The notes under the pieces were generated by a model. That model was given only the letters and a program-made list of their open reading frames with translations, did no database searches and was not told the DNA's origin. From positions 166,599 through 230,598 of the forward strand of contig NZ_BOOR01000021.1 of the NCBI RefSeq assembly GCF_016863335.1: DNA of 64,000 nucleotides, read 5' to 3'. Source of the DNA: Planotetraspora thailandica (GTDB taxonomy: Bacteria; Actinomycetota; Actinomycetes; Streptosporangiales; Streptosporangiaceae). Below, piece by piece: positions 35,477 to 46,043 of the stretch; position 1 is the first letter of the stretch; each line of letters begins with the position of its first letter. The translations under genes were made by a program, and so were the position numbers.

Positions 35477-35863
35477 ATGGGCGATCCGGCCGTCAACACG
35501 GTGGCGTGGTTCGAGGTGGCGAGCGACGACCCGGCGGCCGTCGAGCGTTTCTACGGTGAGCTGTTCGGCTGGCGGTTTCAGGCCGACGGGGAGTCCGCCG
35601 ACGGGGGCATGGACTACCGGCTCATCAGCTTCCCCGGTGACGACCGACCCCGTGGCGGCATTTCGGGCACCGGCGGTGAACGGCCGGGGCATGCGGTGTT
35701 CACCGTGCTGGTGGCCGACGTGGCCGCCACATGTGAAAAGGCCGAGGCCATGGGCGGCACGGTGGAGGGCAAGGTCGTGGGCAACGCCTACGGACCCGAC
35801 TTCGCCTACGTCCGCGACGCCTCGGGGAACCTTTTCGGGATCTTCGCGGAGGCGGACGACTAG
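35477..35863 (+). CDS. VOC (glyoxalase-like) family protein
   Basis: 128 aa; ribosome binding site AAGGAGAG before the ATG. Two beta-alpha-beta-beta-beta modules: NTVAWFEVASDDPAAVERFYGELFGW at the N-terminus, HAVFTVLVADVAATCEKAEAMGG in the middle, and DASGNLFGIFAE at the end. Substrate unknown. Probably controlled by the WYL regulator directly upstream. Confidence 0.85.
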   Translation: MGDPAVNTVAWFEVASDDPAAVERFYGELFGWRFQADGESADGGMDYRLISFPGDDRPRGGISGTGGERPGHAVFTVLVADVAATCEKAEAMGGTVEGKVVGNAYGPDFAYVRDASGNLFGIFAEADD

Positions 35864-35893
35864 GCACCCTGCCTGGCCTGCCCGAGCGATCCC

Positions 35894-35995
35894 GGGCCGC
35901 CCGATCGCCCGCCGGGACCTCGCCGGTCCCGTGCTTCCCCTCCGGCGCTTCCCACCGGCGCCAGCCTCCGGGCCGAGAGGGCGATCGGGCGGCCC
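35894..35995. terminator. Long-range stem-loop after the VOC gene
   Basis: A perfect 17-bp inverted repeat (35894-35910 and 35979-35995, half-site GGGCCGCCCGATCGCCC) encloses 68 nt that contain two smaller inverted repeats, followed by TTCCT. Likely a branched terminator for the VOC gene. Confidence 0.65.
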
Positions 35996-36043
35996 TTCCT
36001 CGTTCCTGGCCGCTGAGACCTCACGGGTGCTGCCGCAACAGAA

Positions 36044-36069
36044 ACGGCTCCCGCCGCGGCGGGAGCCGT
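36044..36069. terminator. Terminator hairpin of aceE
   Basis: Inverted repeat ACGGCTCCCGCC / GGCGGGAGCCGT (36044-36055, 36058-36069), 28 bp past the aceE stop on the minus strand. Confidence 0.75.
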
Positions 36070-36096
36070 ACTTGCTGAGCAGACCTTCGGAGGAGG

Positions 36097-38844
<2,748 letters not shown>

Positions 38845-39474
38845 TGGGTCTCGCCTTCCGAGAATGGACTGGGTCTTGTTGAACACTTGCCTGCTGGGGG
38901 TGCGTCCTGCTGGATCGCCGCTCCTCTGGTCACTTCCATCCTTGCTCTTCGGTCCGGAAAGCGCATCTCTACTCCCCGGTAACCAAAATGTCCCTGCTGG
39001 CAGCAGGGCACGGATGGCTTAGACCGCCGATGGTAGGACGATTTTTGCAAATCGCCCACTTCTCGGTTGCGCTGGGGGTGCGCGTCCGCGATGTCCGGTC
39101 TCCGGATGGCCGGCGTGACCGTTCCACGGGCACCGGGCCCCACGGGGTTCTTCCCCCAGGTGCTCTCCCTCTAAATGGGATCGTCCTCATCCATTACACG
39201 GAGATCGCCGGCAAGGGGAGAGCCCACGGTTGCGAGCTTAGGGAGATCATGCCGCGGGGTCGCGGGCGCCTCGCCGTGTGACGGGAGTGAGCGGCGGTGC
39301 GGGAGTGCCGGACGGACGACGCGCCCTAGGGCCTCATGATCATGTCGTGGCCTGCTCACAAGTGCGCTGTGTAACGTTTTGGTATGAGTTGTCCCTCCCT
39401 CTCTAGAGGGTGGGGTTTCTCCCCTTTCCAGCTGGCGATAGCCGTATCAGGCTCGGGAGAGGGAGGGGATCGAG
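38845..39474. promoter_or_regulatory. 630-bp divergent intergenic region upstream of aceE and the DUF1918 gene
   Basis: No convincing gene. It contains a 16-bp palindrome CGATTT-TTGC-AAATCG at 39039-39054, about 195 bp upstream of the aceE start, and a hairpin around a CCCTGCTGGCAGCAGGG sequence at about 38992-39008. A locally AT-richer stretch (AACGTTTTGGTATGAG, about 39375-39390) precedes the DUF1918 gene and may be part of its promoter. These look like operator or leader elements, not proven. Confidence 0.4.
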
Positions 39475-39669
39475 ATGCACGCAACCGTAGGCGACAGGCT
39501 CGTGGTGCACGGAGCCGTCGTGGGAGAGCACGACAAATGCGGTGAGATCATCGAAGTGCGCGGAGCGGGCGGCGAGCCGCCGTTCATGGTCCTCTTCGAG
39601 GACGGGCATCGCGCGCTGGTCTTCCCAGGCCCCGACGCGATCATCATTCAAGGTAAGGGGCGACCGTAG
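39475..39669 (+). CDS. DUF1918 domain protein
   Basis: 64 aa with a GGGAGGGG ribosome binding site. Small SH3-like beta-barrel family common in actinobacteria: MHATVGDRLVVHGAVVG at the start and GGEPPFMVLFEDGHRALVFPGPDA later. Function unknown. Only 9 bp before the YjbQ-family gene, so probably cotranscribed. Confidence 0.85.
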   Translation: MHATVGDRLVVHGAVVGEHDKCGEIIEVRGAGGEPPFMVLFEDGHRALVFPGPDAIIIQGKGRP

Positions 39670-39678
39670 TATCTCGCT

Positions 39679-40086
39679 GTGAGATCGAGGGAGATCCAGG
39701 TGCGGACCGGCTCGCAGGAGCGCGTCCACGACATCACGGATGAATGCGTAGATTTCGCCCGCGAGTGTGGAGGAGACGGGCTGCTGCACGTGTTCGTGCC
39801 CCATGCCACGGCTGGAATAGCGATCATCGAGCTGAGGTCGGGCAGCGATGAGGATCTGCTGGCCGCGCTCGGCGACCTGCTCCCCGCCGACGACCGGTGG
39901 CGGCACGCGCACGGCTCCCGGGGACACGGTCGATCTCATGTGATGCCGGCCTTCATCCCGCCCTATGCGTCGGTCCCGGTTCTCGGCGGCAGGCTCGCTC
40001 TGGGCGCGTGGCAGTCGGTCGCCTTGGTAGATCTCAACGTGGACAACCCAAACAGGCGTGTTCATTTGTCGTTTTTGTCCAATTAA
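39679..40086 (+). CDS. YjbQ/UPF0047 family protein
   Basis: 135 aa. Conserved family with a His-rich metal-like site: HVFVPHATAGIAI, the D-x-R-W-x-H block DDRWRHAHGSRGHGRSHVMP, and LGAWQSVALVDLN. Members show weak thiamine phosphate synthase activity in E. coli, hence the common annotation as a secondary thiamine-phosphate synthase; the physiological role is uncertain. Confidence 0.87.
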   Translation: MRSREIQVRTGSQERVHDITDECVDFARECGGDGLLHVFVPHATAGIAIIELRSGSDEDLLAALGDLLPADDRWRHAHGSRGHGRSHVMPAFIPPYASVPVLGGRLALGAWQSVALVDLNVDNPNRRVHLSFLSN

Positions 40087-40224
40087 CAGATAACGGTGCG
40101 GGTCACCGGCCGTGGCGACCGTTGACGACGATGGGTCACAGCGTGTGGACTGTGCCGAAGCATGGCTCTCCGGAGCCGGACAACCGCATACAAGAGCGGG
40201 GTCACCCAAGCAGGAGGGATGAAC

Positions 40225-40653
40225 GTGAGCGCGACCGCGGGTCAGGCGCAGGACGAGCGCGGCCTGGCCGAAAGACTCGGCCTCAAGGCCGGTCAGGTGG
40301 TGCAGGAAGTCGGCTGGGATGAGGACAGCGACGAGGCACTGCGCCAGTCCATCGAGGAGCTGACCGGCAACGAGATGGTCGATGAGGACTACGAGGACGT
40401 CGTCGACGTCGTGCTTCTGTGGTGGCGTGACGACGACGGCGATCTGTTCGACGCCCTCAGCGACGCGATGACCGCACTCGCCGACGGTGGCCAGATCTGG
40501 CTGCTGACCCCGAAGGCGGGTCGTGAAGGCCACGTCGAACCCAGCGACATCGGCGAGGACGCGACGACCGCGGGACTGTCCCAGACGAGCAGCGTGAGCG
40601 CCGCCAGGGACTGGTCGGGCACCCGCCTCGTCGCTCCGAAGGCTCGCCGCTGA
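40225..40653 (+). CDS. DUF3052 family protein
   Basis: 142 aa. GTG 40225 is preferred because AGGAGG sits 7 bases upstream, whereas ATG 40219 is only 1 base from it. Acidic actinobacterial family: LAERLGLKAGQVVQEVGWDEDSDE, DVVLLWWRDDDGDL, and IWLLTPKAGREGHVEPSDI. Function unknown. Next to the peroxiredoxin gene, an association also found in streptomycetes (from memory). Confidence 0.85.
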   Translation: MSATAGQAQDERGLAERLGLKAGQVVQEVGWDEDSDEALRQSIEELTGNEMVDEDYEDVVDVVLLWWRDDDGDLFDALSDAMTALADGGQIWLLTPKAGREGHVEPSDIGEDATTAGLSQTSSVSAARDWSGTRLVAPKARR

Positions 40654-40660
40654 GCGATCC

Positions 40661-40690
40661 TGCCGTACGGCTCGGCCGCGCCGTACGGCA
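40661..40690. terminator. Hairpin between the DUF3052 and peroxiredoxin genes
   Basis: Perfect 10-bp inverted repeat TGCCGTACGG / CCGTACGGCA (40661-40670, 40681-40690), 8 bp after the DUF3052 stop. Confidence 0.6.
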
Positions 40691-40724
40691 GGCGCATGTG
40701 GCACCACGCCGGGAGGACGGTTTC

Positions 40725-41174
40725 ATGGCGGTGGAAGTCGGCGACAAGGCTCCGGACTTCGAGCTCGTCGATCAGCACGGCACTCCTGTCAGGCTTTCCA
40801 GCCTTCGGGGCAGGAGAATCGTGCTCCTCTTCTATCCGCTCGCCTTCAGCCGGATCTGTGGGGGAGAGCTGACCGCCATACGGGACGAGTTCGCCGCTCC
40901 TGACGACGTGCGTGTGCTGACGGTCTCGGTCGACTCGATGTTCAGTCATCGGGTCTGGGCCGACCAGGAGGGGTACACCTTTTCTCTGCTGTCGGACTTC
41001 TGGCCACACGGGGCTGTGGCCAGGGCCTACGGCGTCTTCGACGAGGAAAAGGGTGTCGCTCTTCGTGGGACTTTCATCATCGACGCCGAGGGCGTCGTCC
41101 GCTGGAAGATCGTCAACGAGATCGGCTCCGCGCGGGACGCGGGCGCGTATCAGAAGGCACTCGACGACATCTGA
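40725..41174 (+). CDS. Peroxiredoxin, AhpE-like
   Basis: 149 aa. Thiol peroxidase reducing hydroperoxides. Thioredoxin fold: VGDKAPDFELVDQHG at the N-terminus, peroxidatic Cys in FYPLAFSRICGGEL (about residue 46; mycobacterial AhpE has a similar FPLAF-x-x-IC-x-GE), and the closing RGTFIIDAEGVVRW. No obvious resolving Cys, so probably a 1-Cys enzyme. The usual Thr three residues before the Cys is Ser. Confidence 0.88.
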   Translation: MAVEVGDKAPDFELVDQHGTPVRLSSLRGRRIVLLFYPLAFSRICGGELTAIRDEFAAPDDVRVLTVSVDSMFSHRVWADQEGYTFSLLSDFWPHGAVARAYGVFDEEKGVALRGTFIIDAEGVVRWKIVNEIGSARDAGAYQKALDDI

Positions 41175-41261
41175 CTGAGCATTTAGACCTTGTATTTAGG
41201 GATTTGTCCCGATTTCCTAGGCTGTATCGGTGCTTCGTTGGACTGTCGTAGGGAGGCGAAC

Positions 41262-41591
41262 ATGCCCTGCTACCGGTGTGGGGCCCGCCAGGTCGATCCT
41301 GTCCGTGGCGCGAGCCCCTGGAAGCGGGGCGTCCGCGGCGAGACGCAGGTGCTGATCTGCCCGGACTGCCAGCGCGCGCGTGACCTGGACCTCGACGCAT
41401 GCCTCGCCTGTGGCTCCACGGCGCTTGTCCGCCGCCTCGGCGAGGTCGAGTGCCGCGCCTGTCATTCCGTACGGCCGGCCCGCTCAGCGGATGCGCAGAC
41501 CTCGACGCGCGGCGGCTCCGGCGGGCAGGATGATGGCGCGCTCTCGGCCGAGGTGGAGGCCGCGCTCGGGCGGGTATTGGGACGGTCATGA
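41262..41591 (+). CDS. Small zinc-ribbon protein
   Basis: 109 aa with GGGAGG upstream. Four C-x-x-C pairs: CYRC, CPDC, CLAC and CRAC in the first about 75 residues, forming two treble-clef or ribbon zinc sites. The tail is low-complexity. Overlaps the ROK kinase start by 4 bp (ATGA), so translation is coupled. Function unknown; possibly nucleic-acid or protein binding. Confidence 0.75.
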   Translation: MPCYRCGARQVDPVRGASPWKRGVRGETQVLICPDCQRARDLDLDACLACGSTALVRRLGEVECRACHSVRPARSADAQTSTRGGSGGQDDGALSAEVEAALGRVLGRS

Positions 41592-42559
41592 GAGAAGATC
41601 TTCCGGGGTACGTCGTCGCGCTCGACGTGGGCGGCACGGCCATGAAAGGCGGCCTGGTCACCCGCGACGGGCGCGTCACCGCCCTCGAAGGCCGCCCCAC
41701 GGGGCGGGAGAACGGCCCAGACGCCGTTGTGGCCGCCGTCCGCGCCTACACCGGTGAACTCGCCGATCTCGGCACATCCCGGTTCGGGACCCCTCCCGCC
41801 GGCGTCGGCCTGGCCGTACCGGGGTTCGTGACGGATACGACGGCCGTCTACTCCGCCAACATCGGCTGGCGTGACGTCCCCGTGTCGGCGTTCGTGCCCG
41901 ACGGCATCCCGGCGATGCTCGGCCACGACGTGCGGACCGGGGGGCTTGCGGAGAGCGTGCTCGGGGCGGGCCGCGACGCCGACGACTTCCTGTTCCTCCC
42001 CATCGGCACCGGCATCGCCGGCGCGGTGGTCGTCAACGGCGAGCCGTACGGCGGGGCACGTGGCTGGGGCGGCGAGATCGGGCACGCGCCCGTGTGGCCG
42101 TCGGGGGAGAAGTGCGCGTGCGGTCAGATCGGCTGCCTGGAGACCTACGCCTCCGCTTCGGCCGTGGCGCGGCGCTTCGAGACCCGGACGGGTCGCACGG
42201 CCACCGCGAAGGACGTCGTGTCGCTGGCCCAGGCCGGAGATCAGGACGCCCGTGAGGTGTTCGGCGACGCCGTCGAGGCGCTGTCGATCTCGCTCGCGTC
42301 CTATGTGCTGCTGCTCGACCCGTCGTTGATCGTTCTGGGCGGTGGGCTGGCCGAGGCGGGACCCGTGTTGTTCGGCCCGGTGGAAGAGGGCCTGGCCGCG
42401 CGGTTGGCGTTCCGGGAGCCTCCGCCGCTGCGCCGGGCGGCGCTCGGGATGCGCGCGGGAATGCTCGGCGCGGCGCTTCTCGGCTGGCGAGCGACGGGCG
42501 AGCCGGATGCGGGGCGTGGCTGGTCGCTCGATGTGCTTCGAGGCGGCGCTGTGTCGTAA
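41588..42559 (+). CDS. ROK-family sugar kinase (glucokinase-like)
   Basis: 323 aa. ATP-dependent sugar kinase. Phosphate loop ALDVGGTAMKGGLV (about 12-25), catalytic GHDVRTGGLAE, and the ROK zinc signature GEIGHAPVWPSGEKCACGQIGCLETYAS (about 161-188), with the His and Cys ligands present. Lack of a DNA-binding N-terminus marks it as a kinase rather than a ROK repressor. Ends 15 bp before tRNA-Val. Confidence 0.9.
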   Translation: MREDLPGYVVALDVGGTAMKGGLVTRDGRVTALEGRPTGRENGPDAVVAAVRAYTGELADLGTSRFGTPPAGVGLAVPGFVTDTTAVYSANIGWRDVPVSAFVPDGIPAMLGHDVRTGGLAESVLGAGRDADDFLFLPIGTGIAGAVVVNGEPYGGARGWGGEIGHAPVWPSGEKCACGQIGCLETYASASAVARRFETRTGRTATAKDVVSLAQAGDQDAREVFGDAVEALSISLASYVLLLDPSLIVLGGGLAEAGPVLFGPVEEGLAARLAFREPPPLRRAALGMRAGMLGAALLGWRATGEPDAGRGWSLDVLRGGAVS

Positions 42560-42574
42560 GGTGTAGTCCCGTCC

Positions 42575-42649
42575 GGGCGGTTAGCTCAGCGGTAGAGCAC
42601 TCGCCTTACAAGCGAGGGGTCACTGGTTCGAACCCAGTACCGCCCACCA
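42575..42649 (+). tRNA. tRNA-Val (anticodon UAC)
   Basis: 75 nt including encoded CCA. Acceptor GGGCGGT pairs with ACCGCCC; D stem GCTC/GAGC; anticodon stem CTCGC/GCGAG with loop CTTACAA, giving anticodon TAC; T arm ACTGG-TTCGAAC-CCAGT. Its 3' part is the attachment site of the element that follows. Confidence 0.96.
42605..42648. repeat. attL (within tRNA-Val)
   Basis: Left copy of the 44-bp duplication, running from the anticodon loop to the second-last base of CCA. Confidence 0.85.
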
Positions 42650-42692
42650 GGCAAAACGCGCCTTTTCTGATCTTGTTTCCCGGGCTGAGTGA

Positions 42693-43225
42693 CTATCGGG
42701 AGAAGAGGTCATCCATCGTCTCGGCACCCTGCATGAGCACCGGACGGATCTGCTTGCGGTAGACGGTCTTGCCCCCGCGACTCGCACACCCGCGTGACCA
42801 GCACATTCAGCGAGTGCATCACTCCGGTGTGACGTGTACGTCTGCAGAGTGAACCCGGGGTCGGTACGTCCGAGCAATTCAGCGACAGCCTCGATGGAGA
42901 CCCCGTCCTCCATGAGCACCGAGGCAAAGTGATGCCGCAGCATGTGGAAGCCGTTCTCTCGCGTCATCTGGATTCCCACCTTGGCTAGGGCTGTCTTCCA
43001 GGCGAAGCGGTTGAACTCGTGCCGGACGATCACCGTTTGCCGGCGCGTGGTGAAGACCAACTGGGCCGTGTGTTGCTGCGCTTCCGGCGTTTTCCAAGGC
43101 AACCTGATCTCTACTGGCGGAAACGCGGCGATGTGAGCCGAGAGCCTTAGCGCGACAGTTTCCGGCAACGGCACCTCGCGGATCTTGCCGCCCTTTGGAG
43201 GCGCGAAGACGAGCTCGCGTGCCGG
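42693..43225 (-). pseudogene. Broken tyrosine recombinase (integrase), catalytic C-terminus
   Basis: Reading on the minus strand, ARELVFAPPKGGKIREVPLPE leads into a phage-integrase catalytic domain with FHMLRHHFASVLMEDG (the H-x-L-R-H motif) and AELLGRTDPGFTLQTYTSH (GH/Tyr region). The frame is shifted after that point; another frame gives the end TMDDLFSR and a stop at 42693. The N-terminal half is missing. Lies 44 bp from tRNA-Val, the usual place for an integrase using that site. Confidence 0.8.
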
Positions 43226-43358
43226 CGGCCGCGTCAGATCCGTTGGCCGCCACCAGCCGGCACTTGGGCGGCGTCACCGGCCGGGCAGGCGCTGCGACGT
43301 CCGGGTTCAGCCAGTCCAGCAGCCGGTTCTCAGCGATATCGGTCAAGTTGTCGGCCAT
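43223..43358 (-). pseudogene. Phage tail-like protein, 5' remnant fused to the integrase remnant
   Basis: ATG 43358, with AAAGGGA upstream, opens DNLTDIAENRLLDWLNP and continues to TPPKCRLVAANGSDAAAG, a pattern seen at the start of small actinophage structural proteins (tail or decoration type; from memory, no search done). After about 45 residues the frame runs into the integrase sequence in the wrong frame. So a deletion joined two genes. Confidence 0.5.
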
Positions 43359-43546
43359 GCCAGATCCCTTTCATCTGCGTGGTCCCGGCGCGGCGGCTTT
43401 ACCTTCACCGCCCGACAAATCGGACATTCTCAACTCATGGTCATCTTGAAATAGAAAAGCGGCCACATATGGGCGAGTCGGAACATTCGGCACAAAGGGC
43501 GGGGTATCGCTGATAAGGCAACCAGCTACGTCAAGAAAGGTCAGCG

Positions 43547-43915
43547 ATGCGATACATCACGCGCATGGGCACCATTGCCCTATCAGCGGCGTTCCTGTCG
43601 ATTGCCGCACAGTCCGCCGCGTCTGCCGACGTCAACCCGCACGCGGAGAATGCGATGAACAGGGCCGCCCAGTTCGCCCCTAACGAGGAGAGGAACTTCG
43701 ACCGGCAGCGAAACACGAGCGAGAGAGGCCACCTCATATCGTGGGTGGTGAACACGACCGACCGCCCAATCAAGTTCAACGGTCTCATCGGGGACGCCGT
43801 CCTCCGGAACGGTGGCGGCGCGCCGAGCGCGTTCAACGCGACACCCATTCAGGCCGCTCCATTTACGCCGCCGCGCGTCCCTACCCTCAGGGGGATCCCT
43901 TTCCTCCCCAGGTAA
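43547..43915 (+). CDS. Small secreted protein of unknown function
   Basis: 122 aa. Signal peptide of about 27 residues (RMGTIALSAAFLSIAAQSAASA, cleavage near ASA-DV). The mature part is polar and Asn/Arg-rich with WVVNTTDRPIKFNGLIGDAVLRNGGG, ending Pro-rich. No Cys. Ribosome binding site AAAGG. Family not recognised; part of the tRNA-Val element cargo. Confidence 0.65.
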   Translation: MRYITRMGTIALSAAFLSIAAQSAASADVNPHAENAMNRAAQFAPNEERNFDRQRNTSERGHLISWVVNTTDRPIKFNGLIGDAVLRNGGGAPSAFNATPIQAAPFTPPRVPTLRGIPFLPR

Positions 43916-44113
43916 GGGGCAGGTCTGCCGCGATGAGGTCGGCCCTCGCTACGGCGGGGGCTTGACTATGCGCCGCTCGCCGGCGTCTTGGACCACGCGC
44001 TCTCGATGGTCGCACGTATACGGTCCGCGCTGGAAGGCATGAGGTGCGTGTACGTCCGCAGGGATCGTGCTGCAGAGCGGGTCTCCAGCGCCCTGGGCTC
44101 CAGCTGACAGGGC

Positions 44114-44389
44114 GTGGTTGAGGAAGCGGATGTGGGTGGTGTTGCTCGAAAGCCAAGATGGTCGCGTCGGCGCTTGGGCATGGGCGTGTTAGCCGTTGTC
44201 GTGCTGGCTGCAGCTGTCATTTGGACGATCAGCACCATCAGAGGGCGGGAGGTGCGTTCTTCCACTGTCACTTCGCGTACTGCTGTCGTCGGTACCTGGA
44301 AGGTGCAGGAGGAGGCTGGGCGGATCGAGTTCGGAGCCGACGGCCGGTTCTCAGCGATTCGCAGTTCACATGTGCCTGCGGAGCTGTAG
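44114..44389 (+). CDS. Small membrane-anchored protein, possibly truncated
   Basis: 91 aa, GTG start. Basic N-terminus RKPRWSRRR, one transmembrane helix LGMGVLAVVVLAAAVIWTIS (about 21-40), then an outer segment GTWKVQEEAGRIEFGADGRFSA that looks like the first strands of a lipocalin-like or DUF-type beta-barrel. It stops after about 30 such residues, so the gene may have lost its 3' part. Confidence 0.5.
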   Translation: MVEEADVGGVARKPRWSRRRLGMGVLAVVVLAAAVIWTISTIRGREVRSSTVTSRTAVVGTWKVQEEAGRIEFGADGRFSAIRSSHVPAEL

Positions 44390-44410
44390 CCGATCAGTCG
44401 ATCCGGTCGC

Positions 44411-44938
44411 TCAGGCCAGCACCTTCGGGTCGTCACCCGGGAAGCTCCTGGGCATGCCCGGTACGTCGATGGTGCGCCGGTACACGCAGGCCAGGAATTC
44501 CACGGCGCCGACCGGGAACTCCGACCAGTCGCCGTTGGCTCCGCGGACGACCACCGGCCAGGCGTCCGGGTCGGGGAAGCTTATCTTCCAGTAGAAGACG
44601 TCCCCCTCATTGGACTCCGCCCAGCACAACAGGCCACCCGGCTCCGGGTAGGGAACGTAGCCCTCGGTGTCGCCCATCTCGTACAGATCCTGGAGGATCT
44701 CGGATGAGTACCGGCGCCCGGACGCCCATGACGCCTCGGCCCCTGGCCGCGGAACGGACACGAAGAGGAAATCGTCGACAACCAGCGGCGGGTACGCCTC
44801 CGCCAGGGAACGGTAGTCGGAGGGCAGCGCCGTACCCAGGTCCGCTTCAAGGGCCGCCCAGTCCACGCTACGGCGCGCCAGCGCACGCCACTGCGTCATC
44901 GACGGAAGCGTGGCCTCCAGCTCTTCGACTCTCAGCAT
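44411..44938 (-). CDS. SMI1/KNR4 (SUKH) family immunity-type protein
   Basis: 175 aa from ATG 44938. SUKH fold: DWAALEADLGTALPSDYRSLAEAYPPLVVDDFLFV (about 25-60) and the C-terminal VFYWKISFPDPDAWPVVVRG and FPVGAVEFLACVYR. SUKH proteins neutralise diverse contact-dependent and polymorphic toxins. No toxin gene is adjacent, so it is an orphan, in an element that also carries an Imm1-like gene on the opposite strand. Confidence 0.85.
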   Translation of the reverse strand: MLRVEELEATLPSMTQWRALARRSVDWAALEADLGTALPSDYRSLAEAYPPLVVDDFLFVSVPRPGAEASWASGRRYSSEILQDLYEMGDTEGYVPYPEPGGLLCWAESNEGDVFYWKISFPDPDAWPVVVRGANGDWSEFPVGAVEFLACVYRRTIDVPGMPRSFPGDDPKVLA

Positions 44939-45087
44939 GGTGTCTGCCAATCCATGATGTTCAATCACCTCGCGTACCCGACCGAGGTTAGGGTCTCGGA
45001 CCCGACTGCGCGCACCCCGATAGCGGTGCCGAAGTCGCTTCCCGCCATGATTGCGCCAGTCCACGAAAGGCGCGGGAGGGGAACAGC

Positions 45088-45474
45088 ATGTGGGTTATGC
45101 ACACAGGAACCGACACCGTGCGAGCTCCGAGCCGCGACACTATGTTCAGAGCTATCCAGGCTGCTACCAGCCACGGCCAAGGAGAGATCTGGCTGGAGCA
45201 TCGCGACGGCCCCGCGCTGGGCATCGTGCTCGGCCAGACGCGCGCCATGGTCCTGCGCCTGGAGGAAGCAGGCGACGCCGGCTACCACGCCGTGGATCTC
45301 ACCGCTGCGCCGATTCCGTCGGATACCTACACCCTGAGCAACGGCCAGGTCGATGAGTACGACGACCGCGACACGGTCAATGCGCATCACGTTCTATCGA
45401 TCGTCGACCATTTCCTCGCCACAGGCGAGCGCTGGACCGGCGTGGTCTGGCACAACGACGGAGAAGATCCGTGA
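45088..45474 (+). CDS. Imm1-like immunity protein
   Basis: 128 aa. Features of the Imm1 family: a central beta region QGEIWLEHRDGPALGIVLGQTRAMVLRLEE, then NGQVDEYDDRDTVNAHHVLSIVDHFLATGERWTGVVWHND (the conserved F-x-x-TG...W ending). Imm1 proteins protect against polymorphic toxin nucleases or deaminases. Adjacent, divergent from the SUKH gene. Confidence 0.75.
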   Translation: MWVMHTGTDTVRAPSRDTMFRAIQAATSHGQGEIWLEHRDGPALGIVLGQTRAMVLRLEEAGDAGYHAVDLTAAPIPSDTYTLSNGQVDEYDDRDTVNAHHVLSIVDHFLATGERWTGVVWHNDGEDP

Positions 45475-45668
45475 GTCACGAACCTTCAGATCGATGGCAC
45501 TTGGATGGGTGTTGAAGTGACTTAACGAACTGAGACTGGCGAGGAGTTGACTGAGTGACTATCCGAGTGACAATCGCCATGGACGGGCCTGGACGCCACT
45601 AGACGGTAGTGGACTGTCTGACCAGGTCAGGGCGGGGTGCGTGCTGATCCCGCCCCTTCCTGTGTTGA

Positions 45669-45712
45669 CTTACAAGCGAGGGGTCACTGGTTCGAACCCA
45701 GTACCGCCCACC
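45669..45712. repeat. attR (duplicated tRNA-Val 3' half)
   Basis: Exact 44-bp copy of 42605-42648. Here the tRNA sequence is followed by T instead of the final A of CCA. It lacks a 5' half and is not a functional tRNA. Confidence 0.85.
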
Positions 45713-45720
45713 TGCGAAAA

Positions 45721-45753
45721 GAGCCCCGTCTCCCGTCTGGGAAAACGGGGCTC
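45721..45753. terminator. Displaced tRNA-Val terminator
   Basis: Nine-bp stem GAGCCCCGT / ACGGGGCTC (45721-45729, 45745-45753) just after attR. Probably the original terminator of tRNA-Val, now 3 kb from the intact tRNA because of the insertion. Confidence 0.6.
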
Positions 45754-45757
45754 GTGT

Positions 45758-45777
45758 CATTAGCGTGCCATTAGCCA
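45758..45777. repeat. Candidate integrase arm-type motif, copy 1
   Basis: CATTAGCGTGCCATTAGCCA: two CCATTAGC-type 11-bp steps in tandem. The same 20 bp occurs at 49418-49437 and a near copy at 50330-50346. Confidence 0.5.
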
Positions 45778-46043
45778 GCGCGGATGATCTCGGTCAGACA
45801 CCACTCGCCTCGGGCGGAAGCACTTCTGGGATCTTGCCGTTTTCCGCATTGGCGATCGTGCGGTTGGCCTCGGTGTGCTGTGCTGATAGATCAACGCCGT
45901 GCTGCTCGTACCTCTCCCGACACGGTGCAGGTGGCGAGGGCGCGATCACCTGGGGAGACGCGCGTTTGTTGGCAAGCCGAATCGCCTGCTCAAGTCCTCT
46001 GATTGGCTGGGCCGCGCTGAGTACCTGTACATACACTGACGCC

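Larger units (their letters stand above)
42605..45712. mobile_element. Degenerate integrated element in tRNA-Val
   Basis: Bounded by a 44-bp exact direct repeat of the tRNA 3' half (42605-42648 and 45669-45712), giving a repeat-to-repeat distance of 3,064 bp. Inside: a broken tyrosine integrase beside the left end, a phage-tail-like remnant, two small secreted or membrane proteins, a SUKH immunity gene and an Imm1-like immunity gene. Replication or transfer genes are absent, so it is a deletion derivative. Confidence 0.85.
45475..46043. other. Gene-free stretch around attR
   Basis: From the Imm1-like gene to the DUF6247 gene. Holds repeated GAGTGAC motifs at 45554-45582 (CTGAGTGACTATC also occurs at 42685-42697 near attL), attR, the old tRNA terminator hairpin and one copy of the CATTAGCGTGCCATTAGCCA motif. 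45777-46043 shows nothing further. Confidence 0.6.

Noticed and set aside
45669..45712. Second tRNA-Val gene
   Set aside because: Only the 3' half from the anticodon loop is present; upstream bases cannot form acceptor or D stems. It is attR.
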